In this document: positions 63,329-64,000 of the stretch, piece after piece | Layout: each line of letters opens with the position of its first letter | Position numbering within the stretch: the first letter of the stretch is position 1 | The notes under the pieces: generated by a model | Told to the model about the DNA's origin: nothing | Databases searched by the model: none | What the model saw: the letters and a program-made list of their open reading frames with translations, nothing else | From: Lingula anatina | Lineage: Eukaryota; Brachiopoda; Lingulata; Lingulida; Lingulidae | NCBI RefSeq assembly: GCF_001039355.2 | Contig: NW_019775380.1 | Coordinates: 787,282-851,281, forward strand | DNA length: 64,000 bases | Direction: 5' to 3' | Translations under genes and position numbers: made by a program

Positions 63329-64000
63329 ATGGCTTCTAACCCTCCGGTACGTCTGAAATGGCTAGAGCATTTTCACCCATCTTGGGTAAATGAAGATTGT
63401 GAGACAATGGCAACCAGGGAGGGAACTGCCAAATTGTATGAGCGCCTTTTGATGAATAAAGAAGTGCTCACCTTGCCCCAGCATATATTGCAGCTCAAAG
63501 GACCAGTCCTTCCAGATTTTGAACAGGAAGCTCCCTCTTTAGAAGAACAAGAACATTATCTTGATGCTCTTTTGAACAGTCAGTTGTCATTAGCAAGAGT
63601 AGTGTGTTCTGATTCGCCATTTGCAGCAGTGCTGCAAAAAAGACTTGTTGTCCTACAGCGTATCTTTCAGGCCATTTCTAGTAAGTTCCACGGAGGACGG
63701 GAGCAGAAGGTCAAAGAACATCAATCCAGAAATGGTGGAGAAAGGGGAGAGAATGAGGAAAGGCAGCAAGTGGTGGATAGGACCCCAGCTGGAACATCCG
63801 CACTTATTCATATTGGTGTAAGAACAGGACTGAGTCTACTGTTTTCTTTGCTGAAGCAAAACTGGACTCTCCAGGCCAAACTTATGACCACTGGTTCTAA
63901 CCTTTGCCAGGATGTCCTGTGTACTGCAGCTGATGTGATCCTGTCTTTACCTTCCCTGTCTCTTGCCAATGAGAGTAAACTGCCACCTCTTGGAGTAGAG
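63329..64000 (+). CDS. HERC1: HERC1 giant HECT/RCC1 E3 ubiquitin ligase (first coding exon, runs off right edge)
   Basis: An acceptor (tttgtttcag, ending 63312) opens an exon with ATG at 63329, which stays open for 224 codons to the window edge. The N-terminus closely follows vertebrate HERC1: VRLKWLEHFHPSWVNEDCE, ATREGTAKLYERLL, EQEHYLDALLNSQLSLARVV, VRTGLSLLFSLLKQNW and SLPSLSLANESKLPP all correspond to conserved segments of its first 230 residues. HERC1 is a ~530 kDa cytosolic/Golgi protein with two RCC1-like domains, a SPRY domain, WD repeats and a C-terminal HECT domain, all beyond this window. The acceptor before the ATG means there is at least one upstream non-coding exon, possibly beyond the retrotransposon remnant that ends about 150 bases upstream. 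Confidence 0.93.
   Translation, partial: MASNPPVRLKWLEHFHPSWVNEDCETMATREGTAKLYERLLMNKEVLTLPQHILQLKGPVLPDFEQEAPSLEEQEHYLDALLNSQLSLARVVCSDSPFAAVLQKRLVVLQRIFQAISSKFHGGREQKVKEHQSRNGGERGENEERQQVVDRTPAGTSALIHIGVRTGLSLLFSLLKQNWTLQAKLMTTGSNLCQDVLCTAADVILSLPSLSLANESKLPPLGVE

Noticed and set aside
1-64000. CRISPR array, tRNA/rRNA genes or bacterial-type operons
   Set aside because: None seen; spaced repeats here are protein-motif repeats or microsatellites, and all genes are intron-containing.

Overview
This is animal nuclear DNA. Genes are split into many small exons with GT..AG introns, intergenic space is AT-rich, and there are short inverted-repeat transposons and a truncated non-LTR retrotransposon. 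The gene set (MEK5-type kinase, spondin, HERC1, a copper-only SOD-repeat protein) fits an invertebrate such as a mollusc, brachiopod, hemichordate, echinoderm or lancelet; I cannot name the species. All exon models were built by hand from splice sites and reading phase. LAYOUT. (1) 1-3758, minus: 5' three exons of a gene for a low-complexity protein with about nine GGRPPPSWITDV-type repeats and an N-terminal segment resembling the LAS2/C18orf54 family; it runs off the left edge. (2) 7462-8136, minus: a phase-consistent two-exon model for a 140-residue protein I do not recognise, head-to-head with (3) 8451-15778, plus: a complete 19-exon MAP2K5 (MEK5) gene of 435 aa with PB1 and kinase domains. 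(4) About 13.65-33.42 kb: two direct copies of a ~9.8 kb block carrying MAP2K5 exons 13-19, the whole MAP2K5-CSRP intergenic region and exon 1 of the next gene. (5) 30727-42925, plus: a nine-exon gene for a secreted, probably GPI-anchored protein of 975 aa with six SOD-like domains (copper-only SOD-repeat protein). (6) 47025-51381, minus: a four-exon spondin-2/F-spondin-like secreted protein with a TATA box. (7) 51.5-61.4 kb: no gene seen. (8) 61.4-63.17 kb, minus: a decayed 5'-truncated non-LTR retrotransposon. (9) 63329 to the right edge, plus: the start of HERC1, a giant HECT ubiquitin ligase. MOST USEFUL POINTS. Both direct duplications in the window (0.54 kb at 0.8-1.9 kb and 9.8 kb at 13.6-33.4 kb) have a single N at their internal junction. 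That suggests two haplotypes were concatenated during assembly, so the orphan MAP2K5 and CSRP exons are probably not extra genes. The SOD-repeat protein is built as three A-B domain pairs; the first pair has lost its copper ligands and the other two pairs keep all four histidines in every domain. No operon-like or defence-type system is present, and the genes show no obvious functional link to one another. MAP2K5 and HERC1 are also linked on human chromosome 15q22-q23, so their proximity may be old linkage.
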